A stretch of 64,000 bases of DNA from Hygrocybe punicea (GCA_963556145.1 OY744465.1:6696001-6760000); one strand, 5' to 3'. Counted from the stretch's first letter, positions 34,734 to 47,703 are shown. Notes: generated by a model from the letters alone, not told the origin. A program made the numbers and translations.

Positions 34734-36110
34734 CTAGATGTGTGGAATAAAGCAGGTCCACTCTACAGTGCGATAGGCTGCAGGGGGGAGAGACCTCAGA
34801 GCCATAAAAGGGAGTACGAGCAAGATTAGGCGGGCAAAAACGTACAGAGCAATCGCTGGGATGAAAATGATGGCAAGAAACAACTCTATTGAGTCGTTTG
34901 ACGTCTTTGTCACGGTAGTAGTGAAGATCGAGATTAACGACATCATCAGAAGTGGCACGACTGTGACCGAAATGGCAGAGACTCGCCAAAGAAGTTGTTC
35001 GGTGTGCGTTGGAAAGTAAAACGCCCAAGCAACACAGTGAATTCCACCAAAAACTATTCCAACAACCGCAGCCATGATGTTATCCCTGTACCCGGATGCC
35101 ACCTCTGGACTGAATGTTCCAACTCATCTTTTGTTCGATTCGTAGCTTCCTCCAATGAGAATAGGACCAAATATGAGGATTGGAAAGCGAAAGACAGTGT
35201 TCAATACTCCATCCTCATCCACCTTTGCTGCAATGGGTCGATAAGCTTCTTTCAGGAAGTCGGCCAGTCCTCACTTGAATGCATTCCATGGCGAATGTAA
35301 ACATCCCTCCACTTTCGCATCTTTTGCTCTGTTTCCCCTTCCGTCCTCTCCCTCATCCTGTCCCGTGTCCACGTTGCTGTCTGCCCACACTCATACAGGG
35401 CAACTCACGTTGAGAGGCTTGCCCCACCAGAGAATGTACGTTGTGAGGTTAAGGACAGCAAATGCGCCTGTAGCAACCTCCAACTCTGTCACAGGAAGGC
35501 CTTCAATTGCCCGCACGATACACTGAAGAATGAACCACCCCGTTTGCAGTAATGCAAATGATTTCGATAGTACATCCCCTTTACTCCTGTCCTGGATCTC
35601 TTCCTCCAATAGTTTTCTTTTGTGCCTTGCAGGGAGACTTTTGAGATTATTGATCGTGATTGTGCGGATTGGTTCGCCATTTTCATCGCACAGCATGAAA
35701 CCACCCATTACAACAAAGAACCCGTGCGTCTTGGTCCACCCATACTCTAAAATATATTACCATCAGTCTCGCACATTCTTCCGGGACATATCATGGCCCT
35801 CACTCTTGTTATCCTCGGCAATCTTGCATGCATGAGTCAACTGTCGCGTCGCCCATCCCACAATCAATTCAGGTGCCAGCAATGCCAGCAACATCATCCA
35901 CACACAACGTGCGGCTCTCCTGCCCCAACTATCTTCTGGCGCTGGGATATTCGGATGGATCGCGAGCCAGATACAGGCGAATAATGTCACAAGACAGCTC
36001 CAAATGATATTCCAGATGGTTCGGCATTTTTCCAAGTTGCGGCAAGAAGATGGCGCGAGGTTTATGATCGCAGAAGTGTTGGCTAGTGTCTCAAAGACGG
36101 GGATGATCAT
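34734..36110 (-). pseudogene. Multi-pass membrane protein family, copy 2 (three TGA stops)
   Basis: Same layout as copies 1 and 3: exon 1 from ATG 36110 (MIIPVFETLANTSAIINLAP), a 57-nt-type intron, then exon 2 from YGWTKTHGFF to the family C-terminus EWTCFIPHI-stop at 34734. TM-like segments include IIWSCLVTLFACIWLAI, MMLLALLAPELIVGWA, AAVVGIVFGGIHCVAWAF and LVLPFMAL. Three in-frame TGA codons, at 35391-35393, 35271-35273 and 35124-35126, each sit where copy 3 has CGA (arginine). The C-terminal frame is otherwise better kept than in copy 3. It is a pseudogene unless read through. Confidence 0.9.
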
Positions 36111-38019
36111 GGTGCACTGCCAAGCTCTCTCTGCCCTGATCCTCGAGGCATCAACGCCACCATGTCAAAGTTGACGCCGAAGAACCATTTTAGGAGACCG
36201 TAGAGTACAACACATTGTTACATATGGGTTACCGGACTAATAGAAAACAAATCTTGAGAAATGCGATGGTATGCACCCTTTCTGCTCATCCTACCAAAGG
36301 ATTTCTTCTTCTCTATCGTGTCGCCTTGCGGCCCTCATCTACTGTCAAACAATGCCCACAGCATGTACTCCCTGTTAAACTCCTGCACGACGGTGACGGG
36401 GTACAGGACAGAATGAATACAAGGCCCAGTGATAAGGCCAGGAATGCCAGTTCTCGCGCTCTAGGATGGCAAATCCCTGAAGAGAGAAGATTCGCTATTA
36501 CAGCATTTAAGTGAAGAAGAAAAAACTCACCTCACGTTCGTGCAATCTTGAGGTCAGTTTTGAAACCAAATAAGACCAAGATCATCGACCGAATGTCCGT
36601 TTTCTATCCATTCACACCTGGGCACACCCTTGCATCTTGGCGATTTATTGCATTTCGCAACAACAGCATGAGATCGTTTATGAATTGCCACTGAACATAG
36701 TAATATAGTGTCAAATTACCTGCCAATCTACGTACAAGAACATGCTGCAGCACGATCTTCCCAGCAAGCATATTCTCAAACAACCTACTAATTGTAGATT
36801 CACCTGCAGCATTCTCAGTTCACTCCCTGAGTATCCTTGGCTTCAATGTCAGACTCACTGAGGCCAATCTGAGACTATTCGGTCTATGTAAACTTGGGAC
36901 CGTGACAAGTTCAGAGGGTGGCTGAAGGCCAATAGATTGTGTAGTGAGTTTCTTGTCCACAGCTAGCATTGGCAATGTTGACCTGCCATTGTGTCAATAA
37001 AAAAAATTTGATGGAGGGTGGCATACCGGGAAAGATAGCTCCTGTCCAGCCCTTTAATAAACACCCTCACGAAGCCCATTCCTCTACGCAGCTGTTTCAG
37101 GGAGCATACTAGATATGTGGCTGTTGAGCAGTGAAAATGGAGCAGCAGGGAACACTTCAGATGACATACGGAACCAGATGGAATGTTACCTGCAACGTTC
37201 GGTGACACTCTTCTTATGTCGACTCATACAACTCCCAGACGGGATATTGGGAGCAGCACTTGATCACCACAGTATGCATCGTGCAGCAAGAACAGAGATT
37301 GTTGTACAGGATGAGGAAAGGTTTGTTGGAGGGATTGACCCAAGATGACTGTCTGAGTTTGACAGAGGAACTGGAAATGCAGCAGCCAAGGGTCTCTTCC
37401 AACGCACCAATCACACCCACTGGATCCTTGAAATGCCCTGCTCCTGAACCAGTGGCCCCGGCAAGCAAATAGTTCATCACCAACGGTTACCGGACTGAAC
37501 AGCCCAGAATCCCACTCCCTGTCAACCACTCCTACCCTCAAAATCGCTCAGCCCAAGATGAGGCCTCGTCAGTCACTTGAGCAGCCAATCCACATCCAAT
37601 ATCCACACCCTTACCAACATCATCCCCACCCAGGCTCTCACCGTATGTCCCCACCGCACCTCCCAACATGGACTCCGCAGACAATGTCTTCCCAGCATTC
37701 TCAGCACACCTTTCAGTGCCCCACAACCACCCGCCACCACTCATTCCCCACCACCCTCACCCTCCCTTCAAGCACTGGCCAAACGACTACGCAGTCTCCG
37801 AGATCGCCACCGGATTCCGGGTGGACGTCCTTGGTCAAGTCACATAAGAGTAACACCATGTGACGTTAGTCAATGGTTGGATCATGATGGTCAGTCTTTC
37901 CTTCCCCCCAAGATCTTGACGGTCTCATAGTGAATTATGGTATCTTACTTTCCAAGTAGCTGATAATTGAATATTTATAGATCTATTTCTACGCCATCTA
38001 GAGAAGAGGCGGTTGGTGG
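36111..38019. other. Copy 2 upstream remnants, then no recognisable gene
   Basis: 36111-36540 resembles the corresponding flank of copy 3 (for example agaaccatt(t/g)taggagacc). From 36.6 to 38.0 kb, open frames on both strands lack domains; plus-strand frames at 37.56-37.93 kb are Pro/Ser/His-rich low complexity. Confidence 0.4.
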
Positions 38020-38180
38020 GGACAGGGAGAGAGATGAGGGGGATGGTGGGAGAGGCAGGGGAAGGGGAGAGAGGGAGAGGAATGGAGAGGAATGGAGAAG
38101 AAAGGGGGGGAGGAGAAAGAGGTGGAGAGAGGGAGTCAGGGAAAGGGAGTGAGTGAGTGAGTGGGGGAGGGAGGGAGAGG
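38020..38180 (+). repeat. Purine (GA/GGA) tract
   Basis: About 160 bp of almost uninterrupted purines on the plus strand (gggagagagatgaggg, aggggagagaggg and so on), ending in gagtgagtgagtggg. Low complexity. Confidence 0.9.
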
Positions 38181-38955
38181 GGAACAGGGGGCAATCGTCG
38201 TCGCTATTTTGTTGTCCTCGTCATCGCAAGCACCATCATTCTTCACCATTGTCCTTCACCACATACTCCATCCCTTGCTGTTGTCTTGTTCTGTTGTTGC
38301 CTGTTGTCCACCGTCTCCATTGTCTGTTGTCTCCATTGCCGTCTGCTGTCCCCATTGCTGTCGTTGTCCCCGAAGTTGTGCATCTCCGTTGTTACCTCGT
38401 CTTCATCACCCTTATCCCCATCCTTGTATTTGTTGTTGCCGTTGCTGCCGCATTCATAGCTAGCAAGTACAATGTAGTCGGTAAAAAATAACTGAAAAAT
38501 TCCACCAAACTTAAAAGATGCAACGGGGGGGTGCTGCATCCGTTGTTTGTGCGTGATACTGTTGTTGCCCCCTTGCCCATTGTCGTCATTGTCCCTGGCT
38601 CCTGTTGCTGCTGTGACTGTTGCTGCCATGGCTGCTGTACTGTTACCACCATGGCTGCTGCTAATGTTGCGCTGGGTGTGGCCGAAGGGCCCTAATGTTG
38701 GGCATTGCCGTTGGTTCCAGCTCGCATTACTCTGGATCTTCTACATGTCCTGATGCAAGCATTTTGACGTGGTGGAGCCTCATTTGGCGTGGGCATGCGG
38801 ACGGGCACTGTAGTATAGCATTTGAAGCAAAGAACGAAGGCCAAGGCAAAAAGATACATACCTGGGCTGGGGGTGGGTGTACCATCATCCTGCTATGCCT
38901 GTTGTCACTGACTTCCCCATCTTCTCTGTGTCCTCCTTGTGTTTGGTCGGACCGC

Positions 38956-39111
38956 TGGAGAGGTCCTGAGGGACCTCTCTGGGAGCTCATGCTGGAATCG
39001 GGTGGAACAACTGGATAAGGCTGAACTGAGACTGACTACTACATCTGGAACGCTACTAACTACGACCAACCGTGGGAGCCTGGTCACGTGATGACACAGG
39101 CAACCACTCCA
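38956..39111 (-). repeat. Element B 3' LTR
   Basis: 156 bp, TG...CA on the minus strand (tggagtggttgcc...ggacctctcca). About 22 bp longer than its partner because of a deletion in the latter. Confidence 0.85.
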
Positions 39112-41533
39112 AGTGCCCCTCCTCCATGTGGCGACGCCCTCATCACCATACTGCTACAGAAAATGAACGCAAAACAAATGACTGACCAAAAAACTCTAAA
39201 GCCACGACTCCCAGTCCCTCATAGACTGTCCATGGGTCAGTCCAGGCCGGCCCTCACCCGATTTTGCTGGCCCTGGCCCTCTATCTCAAAAATTTGTCCA
39301 TACATGCTCTCCATTCACAGTATTATGATCCACATAACAGTATTCTAATCCACATAGTCATCATTAAAGTCAAAATCTCCAACATATTTCTTCATAATCT
39401 CTCCTTCCACATCAAGCCTTTTATCTGTGTATGCAGCATGAAGCTTTTGCAGTCCTCTGAATTTGAATTCCTTGATTGGCATTATTGAGGGTCATAGTAT
39501 ATGCACTCAGCAATATAGGTTCAAGGTGTGGGTATAGCTAGATAGTCATCATGGAGCCATTTTGGTAGCCTTTTATACCATGGAGTTATGAACCTGTGAG
39601 GGATCCCAAGGCTAAAAGGATCTCCAACTATGGGAACTAATTATTCAAGCCTGGTGTCTTTGGAAATGCTAAAACATGCATGGTTAGAGTAAGCTAAATG
39701 ACATATATTACCTCTGACATCTAAGAGGGCCGGGCCAGGGCCGGCCCTGGGCTGACCCTCAGGGCCAGCTGTTTACTGACTTGGCCCTTGGCCCTCAATT
39801 GGAGGGCCAGGCCGGGTTGACCCTAGGGCCAGAGGGTCATGGCCCTGCCCGTGGACAGTCTAGTCCCTCAGAATGCCTCAAGTCAAGGCCGGGGCCTTAT
39901 ATTGTGAAGTAAGAAGTCGTCCATGCACAGGAGGCGGTAGATGACCAAACTATACAAGACTCTCCTTCCAAACTCAAACTCTTTGAATGCCTCCCTTGCA
40001 AGGGCTAGGGCTTACAACGCAAGATCCAAAATCCCTCAAATCATCCTAGCAAGTGACGTGGCACAGGTGAAAGTTCTGGTGGTCAATAGGGTAACAGTGT
40101 TGACGGAAATTGAGTAAACGTGGGACATCGTAAAGTAGGTGATTCATAGGTGCATGGTGCTCAGGTATCCAATGAATGTCGTAAGGGGGTGGGAACAGGA
40201 TGGAACGTGACAAGGTATAGTGAAAAACGATGTAGTAGTGGGTAGTGCCCCACTACTACGAGTAGATCACATGACTGTTCCCACGATCCGTAGGACTACT
40301 GTTTGTGTAGATAGACTATGAGACTTCAGCTTGTCACACCACCCCGAGACACTGAGGCACCAGTAGGGACCCCTAGTCCCTACTACAATGAGGATAAAGG
40401 AAACATATGGGGGCTAGCGCCGATGCGCAAAGTGGTCGCGGCAGTGATTTGTTTGGGTTCCTATGGGTACTGGGCAGCACCAGGATTGAGAACGAGGGCA
40501 GCCAGTGCCAGGCATGGTGCACGAAGCCGGTCTGTGGGTGGTGAAACACTGTGGGGCCCAAAAGGTGGTGGGAACGTGGGGTGGTGATGGGCGCAGGTGT
40601 TCTGGGCTTGCAAACAGGTGGGCTGCGCGCTTGACATGTGGACCTGGAGTCACATATGGTGCTGAAACGGGGCCGCTGTGACGGCGAGTTCGGGTGTAGA
40701 TCCGGAAAGGAATCTACTAGAAAGGGTGATCTGCTAGAAAGAGATCAGAGGAGTGAAGCATTTTCTATGTAGTCTAATCAATCCAACCCGAATCCGGGGT
40801 TCCGGATCAGAGGTGAAGTGTGGGGGAAGGGAGTATGAAGACTAATATAAATACGATAAGAATAGGACTGAAGTGGAGTGATACTATGCAATATGATATG
40901 AAGGGGAGTAATAATCTACATCTTTGTAGTGTAAAAGGACACCTTTTATACTACTGTGAGGGATCCTGTGCTGTGGTAACTAAGTACTATAAGCGAAGGC
41001 TGTAAGGTGATAGGAGGAGTGGAGTGGAGGATAGGAGGAGTGGGGCTATATACTAGGAGACGGGAAACGAAGATAAATGATATGTAACTATATACGAAGA
41101 GATTCTGGGTCGTTAGAGACAGCGCATCTTGAGTAGTAACGATTCCGGAGCAGGATCCGGAGCGGAATCAATGGAATCAACCGGAATCGGGCGGAATCGA
41201 CGGTATATGAAAGGGAACGGACGGGGACGATGTATTATATGAAGAGGATCCGGGTCCAGACTGCCCGGAGCCTCTACACCGCACGAAGGTGACAGATCCT
41301 CTAGGTTACCAAAGAGTGGGGCAGCTTCGTTTGGAACAACGAAGTGCAGCACGAGGTTCTGGCAGGCACCGGGGGTAGCTCGAGTGTTGTACAGCCATGA
41401 AACAAGAGAAAATGCATGGTTGCGTGGAGTGGGTGGTGAGGCCGAAAGGAGTCATCTCACGAGAAAAATCAGCCAAGAAAGGCAAAAAGGCAAAAAAGAA
41501 AGCATCAGTGAGTTGAAGACACTCTCATCACCA

Positions 41534-41667
41534 TGATGGAGCTCACGCTGGAATCGGGTGGAACAACTGGATAAGGCTGAACTGAGACTGACTACTACAT
41601 CTGGAATGCTACTAACTAGGACCAACCGTGGGAGCCTGGTCACGTGATGACACAGGCAACCACTCCA
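41534..41667 (-). repeat. Element B 5' LTR
   Basis: 134 bp, nearly identical to 38956-39111 apart from an internal deletion near its 3' end and a few substitutions. Confidence 0.85.
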
Positions 41668-41789
41668 CCGCATTCGTCTAGGTCGTTGCTAGCCGTTGCG
41701 TGTCACCCACCGTCTACACCACTTTCAGCTGAGTCCTGTTCATTGTGGGCATGGGCATTGAATTCATGGCTGTCGGTGTCATACCCTCT

Positions 41790-42104
41790 GACTCTTCTGT
41801 CGGGTCCTTACTGATGATTCCGAGCTCAACCAAGTCTTCGAGGTTAAGATTGCACCAACTGAATCTGTCGCCTCTCTCAAGAAATCCATCAAGGAGGAAA
41901 AGAAACCGAAACTCGATTCCTTTCTCACCGACACCTTGTCTCTCTTGAAGGTTTCTATTCTACATGATCACAATTTTGAGGAGAATGTCAGTAAATTGGA
42001 CCTTAGCCAACACCCATTATCCACTATGGATGAATTATTGGAGGTCTTCCCGGATCCCCCAGAGAGAAAGCACCTGCACATTGTCGTGCGGTTGCCGCAT
42101 GTTG
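41790..42104 (+). CDS. Crinkler-type N-terminal ubiquitin-like domain, exon
   Basis: The frame reads CRVLTDDSELNQVFEVKIAP, then TESVASLKKSIKEEKK, LDLSQHPLSTMDELLEVFPD and PPERKHLHIVVRLP, ending at a donor (GTGAGT, 42105). This matches the ubiquitin-like N-terminus of Crinkler (CRN) family proteins: cWVl.dd..f.VkI..teSV..LKk, and finally Fp.PpxxkxHIvV. In fungi these heads are fused to varied C-terminal effector domains; the next exons (GSGKHFLLVEPMFKFEHVG at about 42.3 kb and others) may belong, but joins are unclear. The usual tryptophan is Arg (CGG) and a TGA lies just upstream in frame, so a start exon is missing or the gene is broken. Confidence 0.7.
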
Positions 42105-43990
42105 GTGAGTGCAGGTTCCTTATGCTTTGACCGTTTGCATATCGCTTACTCCCCTCCCCTCGCTAATGTTGTTACCATCACCCTTTCATGTCTGGCTTGT
42201 GTTGCTGTTAATGTGCAGACCACAGTGAAACCGACTGGCAACCTCATAAGAGTCAGATGCTAACACGTTTGTACCTCCCTGCATCAGGTTTTGGGCAGTG
42301 GGAAACATTTCTTACTTGTAGAACCAATGTTCAAATTTGAACATGTTGGGTCATTTGGTGGACTCCGAGGACTAATGTTGAACCAAATCTCCCAAGCAAA
42401 CAAGCCTCCTCCATATATTAATGACTTGATATCTCGATTAAGGAGGAAGAGAAACATTGCCCACAAAACTGTGTGTACCTCATAAGCCACGTTGGATATT
42501 TCTAACATCCCTTCTGGATCAGCTTACCCAAGCGATGAAAGCAAATGTAACGCAATACTGCCAGCATTTTGAAGAGGTTCCACCTGGGTTCAACGGATCT
42601 GGCATTGCATCCAATTTCGAACTTGTTCACTACTTGTATCTGTGTGGATCGGAGACAAACATGCAATTGCAGTCCTTGGAGTTGCTGGAGTGAGACATGG
42701 GTGTATTGTTGAAGGCGGTTGAAAGAGAGATAAGGACACAGGGGTGGACCTGGAAACAATCATAACTCCCAACATATGAAAAAGGACTAATCCACGTCAC
42801 CTGTCAATGATCGACTCGGGGATTGCCACAAGACTCATCCAATGAGACCAGCCCAGACATGAAGGAACAGGAATCAAGTATATACAGAAAGAAAGCACCT
42901 GAGTGCTGAGCGCCAAAAGAGTGTGAGCTGACGTCGTCAAAGAGAGAGAGAACTACCTAAGAACCACCCTGAACCATAAGAACCACCTGGATATTGTGGA
43001 TAGCCGGCTCAGCTCGGAACCTATTGTTTATTTTTATCTATTTTGCTCCTAACGCTCAATGACGGTACCACTGGAACGACGACGAGACGAGTATGACTAC
43101 AATGACTACAACGACTACAATGAGGATGGGAGGGGTGAAACAGGAGGGTTAAACAAGGAGGACAACGAAAGGCGATGCTAAAGCAAGCAAGGTGAGTACC
43201 AATAGCACCCTCCTGCCAGCACCCTGAGGATTAGCATATGCGCCAAGTAGGTCACACCCAGAAACAACCAGGCAGGACACCAACGAAGGTGCGGGAGATG
43301 AAGCCAACACACTCCCCGATGGACAGGTGAACGCAGGCAACACAAACGGCAATCGATGTGCCAAAAGGCTGAATGTGCGGTGGTTAGATGTGTGGTTGGA
43401 GGTTCACTCCACCCCCTCAAGGGACCATCATTCAGGGGGTGCAACTATGGTAGGTACCTAAATGCGAATCATCCTGTTGAAGCATCCCAATAGGCACAGG
43501 CCATCAGCAAGAACATTGAGTGGACAGGCATGATGTGGACAAAGAGTGCAGCATAGAAAGTGTCTCGAGCAGTGTGGGGTCCTCGAGGGAATGGCGGGGG
43601 CTGTCTTCTACGTTGTTGCGCCGTATGACCACAAAGAGTGAGATCTTGACCAGTAGCTCATGCAGACATGGCCAACATTGGATGACAGTATCACGAACAT
43701 AGGCTCGGCAGGCGAAGGGGAGATTAATGACGACGGCAATTATGACGATTCATTTTCTTTAGCTGTACACCCACATCTGTGTGATACAACCTTTGACCTT
43801 CACAGGAACTCAACTATTGCACAGATGGACGTCTCAGCCTAGCTCCTGGCCAGCATCCCCATCCCAGTCCACGACCATCCTAAGACCTTCGTGCTTGGGA
43901 CAACGTAGCAAGACTAATTCGCGTTGGCACAGCGCTTGTTCGGCGAGTCAGTATGCTTTTGTTGGTTTTTGTGTTTGCTTTTTGCTACTA
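42105..43990. other. Possible downstream exons of the Crinkler-like gene, then no gene
   Basis: Plus-strand frames at 42291-42485 and 42457-42693 look protein-like (hydrophilic, then FNGSGIASNFELVHYLYLCG), but no reliable exon chain was found. 42.7-43.99 kb shows nothing recognisable apart from a short gactacaa-type repeat at about 43095-43125. Confidence 0.35.
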
Positions 43991-43996
43991 ATAACT

Positions 43997-44830
43997 ACCA
44001 CTCCCCCTCGGTCCTTGGTCCCGGTGGAAATGCAAGGAAGTTAACATTTGGAAACGAGCGAGAAGATTCGTACTAATTTCGTTGTTTTTCATCAGGGTTG
44101 CATCGCAATACAGGACTCGTACAAGTCGCGTTGACCACCCTCTAGGATTTTCGGTGTCATTGTCAGGAAGGATGCGGTGCTAGATTCAATTGCAGTGCCG
44201 TTCCGGCATAAACGCTGTCACGCCGATCTACATCCAGCCATCGTCAGCACTGGCATCAGCCTGAGTGTGCGACCAATAACTCGAGACATACATTCTGATA
44301 TGGCATCTTTCCAAAATCCTGCCCGTTCATCTGCACCAGCAGCCATTCCATCGAACTGTATTCACAAGTCAGCATATGTTCAGCAACAAAAACAACAGTC
44401 ATCATCATCACGTACTTTTTCTTGTTCGTGGTGTCATTACCCGCCGAGTCCTTCCACGAGTTGTCTTCCTCCACATCCACCGATATCGTACGAGATGGGG
44501 GCAGGCATGAGGTCGAAAAAAATATTCACCGTACTCATCGAGAACAATCATATTGATGACCGTGTCCAAGCGCTGTAGGTAACGATAAAGTTACTCTACA
44601 ATGTGGCCTGTACCCTGTCTGGCAAAGATAGCTGCCCTTTCCAGCCGACCTCTCTGCTCATTGTCTGAGAATCGCAGCTAAGTGCCTCGCGGAACACAGC
44701 CTTGCTAAGCCGGTAAAGTCGGCTCTCATTGTTGGCAGCCTTGGGCAATCCACATACCTTGTTTAAGCTTTGCGCCGTGACCTCGTCAAGTGATTCGAAG
44801 CGGTGAGGAATACGGCTATATTGAGCAATA
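43997..44830 (-). pseudogene. Orphan block of the membrane-family locus
   Basis: Direct repeat of 62.1-63.0 kb in the same orientation (shared ccttggtccyggtggaaa, gaagattcgtactaatttcg, catccagccatcgtcagcac and more). The minus strand encodes the FDGMAAGADERAGFWKDAI piece seen upstream of copies 1 and 3. No downstream membrane exons follow; the left LTR of the gypsy element begins 240 bp to the right. It is a truncated copy of the locus. Confidence 0.65.
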
Positions 44831-45066
44831 GATCGGATTTTAGTATCTGGTCCTGTCTAATCACGCAGTGAGCATGAGGGACACACAGAGTGTCTTATAG
44901 AAAGCCTTGCGGTTACCTTCAACTTGGCTTCAGTACAGCTTCGGGGAGTCGATGATGGTCGAAGGTTAATTCTAGGAGGTTTGGGTGGGGCATCGAGATC
45001 AGGACAACGGCTCGCAGTAGGAGACAGTACTCACCGATCAATTTCAGGGCCTACCATGTTCTGCGT

Positions 45067-45852
45067 TGTAGAGGGTCCTCGACCCTCTGAGGCCGTAACA
45101 TCGATATCTAGCGAATCCGCTCGAACCCGACGTCTCTAGCAATCTACGTTCGAACCCGACGCAACCCGACGCAACCCGATGCATACCGACTAGCACGGCC
45201 GCTCACGTACCTGGACGGTCTATCTCCTAAACTCACGGAACTTCAAATATCATAGATAGATCTCATCGGACTGGGATCCCGACATCGGACTTGCCTTATT
45301 CACGCCTAGCGTCTCCCTTATGGGGATATAGTAAAGTATATTGCATCTTTTACGGTTTTTTATATCTTCCACCCATTTTCCCTGTCATCGTCGCCTCGCA
45401 ACGCTCTTCCTACTTCCCCATTTTTATTCTCCTTTGTCTCCTCTCATCGGCCGAGGACTCTCGTCCGAATCTAGGTACACAAATTTGTAGTATAAAAACG
45501 GTGCCCAAGCGCCGTCTCAGAATAAGAAACCAGTTCCCCCATTTCCTCTCTCTGAGAATTAAGTCTCTCAGTAAATTCCATCGCACACATTGCTTGTCGG
45601 ATTCCTCGACGCCCTCCCCGTCGTTCTACCGCCTTTATCTCTACGTTTCTCGTCACCTGACACCCGACCCGCCGTACCCGACATCGTCGGCTTCGATCGG
45701 TCTCGATAGATTTCAGTAGTTTACTCGGCGGCTTCTTACTTTTTATATCCTATTATCTTACTGAAGCTTGTTAGACTATTCCTAGTCACTTCTACGCTGA
45801 CCCCACAGGCTTAGGATTATTATTCCGCAGCCACCCCGACCTCGCCTTTACA
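45067..45852 (+). repeat. Gypsy 5' LTR
   Basis: 786 bp, TG...CA. Contains tandem aacccgacgc motifs near its start and a TATA-like tataaaa at 45491. Almost identical to the 3' LTR. Confidence 0.95.
45491..45497 (+). promoter_or_regulatory. TATA-like box in 5' LTR
   Basis: tataaaa within gtagtataaaaacggtgcc. Probable promoter for gag-pol; the same sequence at 56495-56501 lies in the 3' LTR. Confidence 0.55.
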
Positions 45853-45854
45853 TC

Positions 45855-45872
45855 TGGAGCCCACCGCGAGGA
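45855..45872 (+). promoter_or_regulatory. Gypsy primer-binding site
   Basis: tggagcccaccgcgagga begins two bases after the 5' LTR. The TGG start is complementary to a tRNA 3' CCA end, which fits a tRNA primer; I cannot name the tRNA without a search. Confidence 0.7.
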
Positions 45873-45888
45873 ATAGTCTAGCACCACC

Positions 45889-47545
45889 ATAGCTTCCTCT
45901 TCCCGTATCCCTCCCTCTGACCGTCGTCTTCGAGATCTTCCTCGAAGAACTCTTCAACAAGAACTCTCTTTAGCCGCCTTCGACCCGACAATCGACGACG
46001 ACTTCTTCCAGCTAGTACCCGACCACCTCGCTCGACATAACAATCTCCCGCTCGTCTCAGGGTCAAACACCCCCCTATATCTTTCATCCAACAGTCTCGA
46101 ATCGGTCGATATACCGATAATTACCATTACACCCGACTCATCCGATCTCAGTTCGACACCCGCATCGCCTACGTCCCCGACTTCGACCTCGTTAGAACCC
46201 CCGTCCACGTCTTCGCTCTCGACATCGAAAACTCCGTCATCGTCATCGTCTCCGTCTTCGCTCTCGACATCGAAAACTCCGTCATCGACATCGTCCCCGT
46301 CTTCGTCTTCGTCCACGCCGTCATCGCCCACGTTACCCGACCCGCTCATCGTACACCCGACAACCGCTTCATCGACATTTCAGCTACTTCCACCCACAAT
46401 GACTTCGACCTCTGGATCTTCGACCGCTCCCCACGTTACCGCTCCCCATGTTACTCCACGACAAATGCCCGCTCGCGGTCACTCCACGGCCCCGACCTTC
46501 GATGGGAACCCGCTCAATTTAAACCGCTTCTTCGAAGAAGTCGAGATACTTGCTGCCGATGCCGCTCTCGACGACGCAGGACGCATCAAGCATAGTCTGC
46601 GCTACGCGTCGCTTAGCGACTACGAGCTTTGGGCAAGTTTACCTAGCGCGACCGGCGTCGATTATGCCGCATTCAAGAAGAGCGTACTCGTGCTATACCC
46701 GGGTACGGAAGACGATCACCGGTACACTATGGCGGATCTCGACCGTCTTACGCACACCCAAACCGCTTACGGTATCCGTACCCGCGCTGAACTTGGCAAA
46801 TATTACCGCGAGTTCATCCGGATCTCGGGATTCCTCTTAGACAAGGGTCGAATCTCTCCCCGAGAACGCAACGTCGCGTACGAGAACGGCTTCCATGTCG
46901 AGCTTAAAAAGGACATCAAAACCCGTCTGCAGTACCAAAAGCCGAACCATTTCCATAGCGACCCTTACGACTTCCAGGATTTCCACAATTGCGCCCACTT
47001 CTTGCTGGCCGGAACCGCGGCCGAACCGTCCACCGTCTCTCGTCTATCATCAACGTCGCCTGCCGCCATCCGGTACTCGACTCCAATGGAACCCGCCACC
47101 CGCTACCCGCCACCCGCTCGCTATGACCCGGTCATTCCTAAAGCGGAACCGGTCGAACCTAACGTATCCGACCTATTTCGTCTCGTTTCGCAACAACTCG
47201 CTGTCCTCACGCAAGCCCTCACCGAACGCAACAACCCCCCAAAGCCGTGTGCAAATAGGGCTGAGCCGACCACCGCGGGACAGGGTTTCACCAATTTCAA
47301 CTGCCTCTTTTGCGACGACCCGTTCCATCGTATACGCGATTGTCCTATTTGCGAGCAGTACACTCGAGACGGGATATGCCGCAAGAACGAGCACGGCCGC
47401 ATCGTATTGCCTAACGGAATGTATCTTCCAAAGGCTATCGTCGGCAAAAATATGAGGGAACGCTTCGACGCGTGGCACGCACAGAACCCCGGCAACCGCG
47501 CTCCCCCTGCCCGCAACCCCACAGAACCGTTCCAACGCGACCCGC
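45889..47545 (+). pseudogene. Gypsy Gag, 5' part (start codon lost, 3' cut by element A)
   Basis: Capsid/nucleocapsid region. The frame is open from 45874; the best-context start would be at 45889, where accaccATAgc has ATA in place of ATG. The first in-frame ATG is 46399. A Ser/Thr/Pro-rich head precedes the Gag core (FDGNPLNLNRFFEEVEILAA through LGKYYREFIRISGFL), and then a zinc knuckle C-x2-C-x4-H-x4-C (CLFCDDPFHRIRDC). The frame is interrupted after RDP by element A, whose first bases supply TAG at 47548. Excising A plus one ccgc repeat gives DPPPHVKANF in frame with 49546 onward. Confidence 0.88.
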
Positions 47546-47703
47546 TGTAGTAGTTGTGCCTGGTCAGTCACGTGATCAGGTTCCCACGGTTTGACCTAGT
47601 TAGTAGCCTTCCAGATGTAGTAGTCAGTCCATCCTTCCTATCCAGTCGACCTTTCCCTCGAGTCCTGCGTGAGCCCCCGGAGTGGTACCTCGGTACCACT
47701 CCA
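47546..47703 (+). repeat. Element A 5' LTR
   Basis: tgtagtagttgtgcctgg...ggtaccactcca, 158 bp. Confidence 0.93.

Larger units (their letters stand above)
38956..41667 (-). mobile_element. Element B: non-autonomous LTR retrotransposon
   Basis: Minus-strand element with 5' LTR 41534-41667 and 3' LTR 38956-39111, flanked by the direct repeat ccgc (38952-38955 and 41668-41671). Right after the 5' LTR it reads TGGTGATGAGAGTG (primer-binding position) and before the 3' LTR gaggaggggcact (polypurine position). Both motifs and the LTR core (cacgtgaccagg...cccacggttgg...ttccagatgtagtagtcagt) match element A at 47.5-49.5 kb. The 2.4-kb interior has no gag or pol; it holds ggccctgg/ccagggcc-rich stretches near 39240-39290 and 39720-39850. 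Confidence 0.85.

Noticed and set aside
37558..37930. His/Pro/Ser-rich plus-strand ORFs
   Set aside because: Low-complexity translation without homologous features; overlapping frames equally open.
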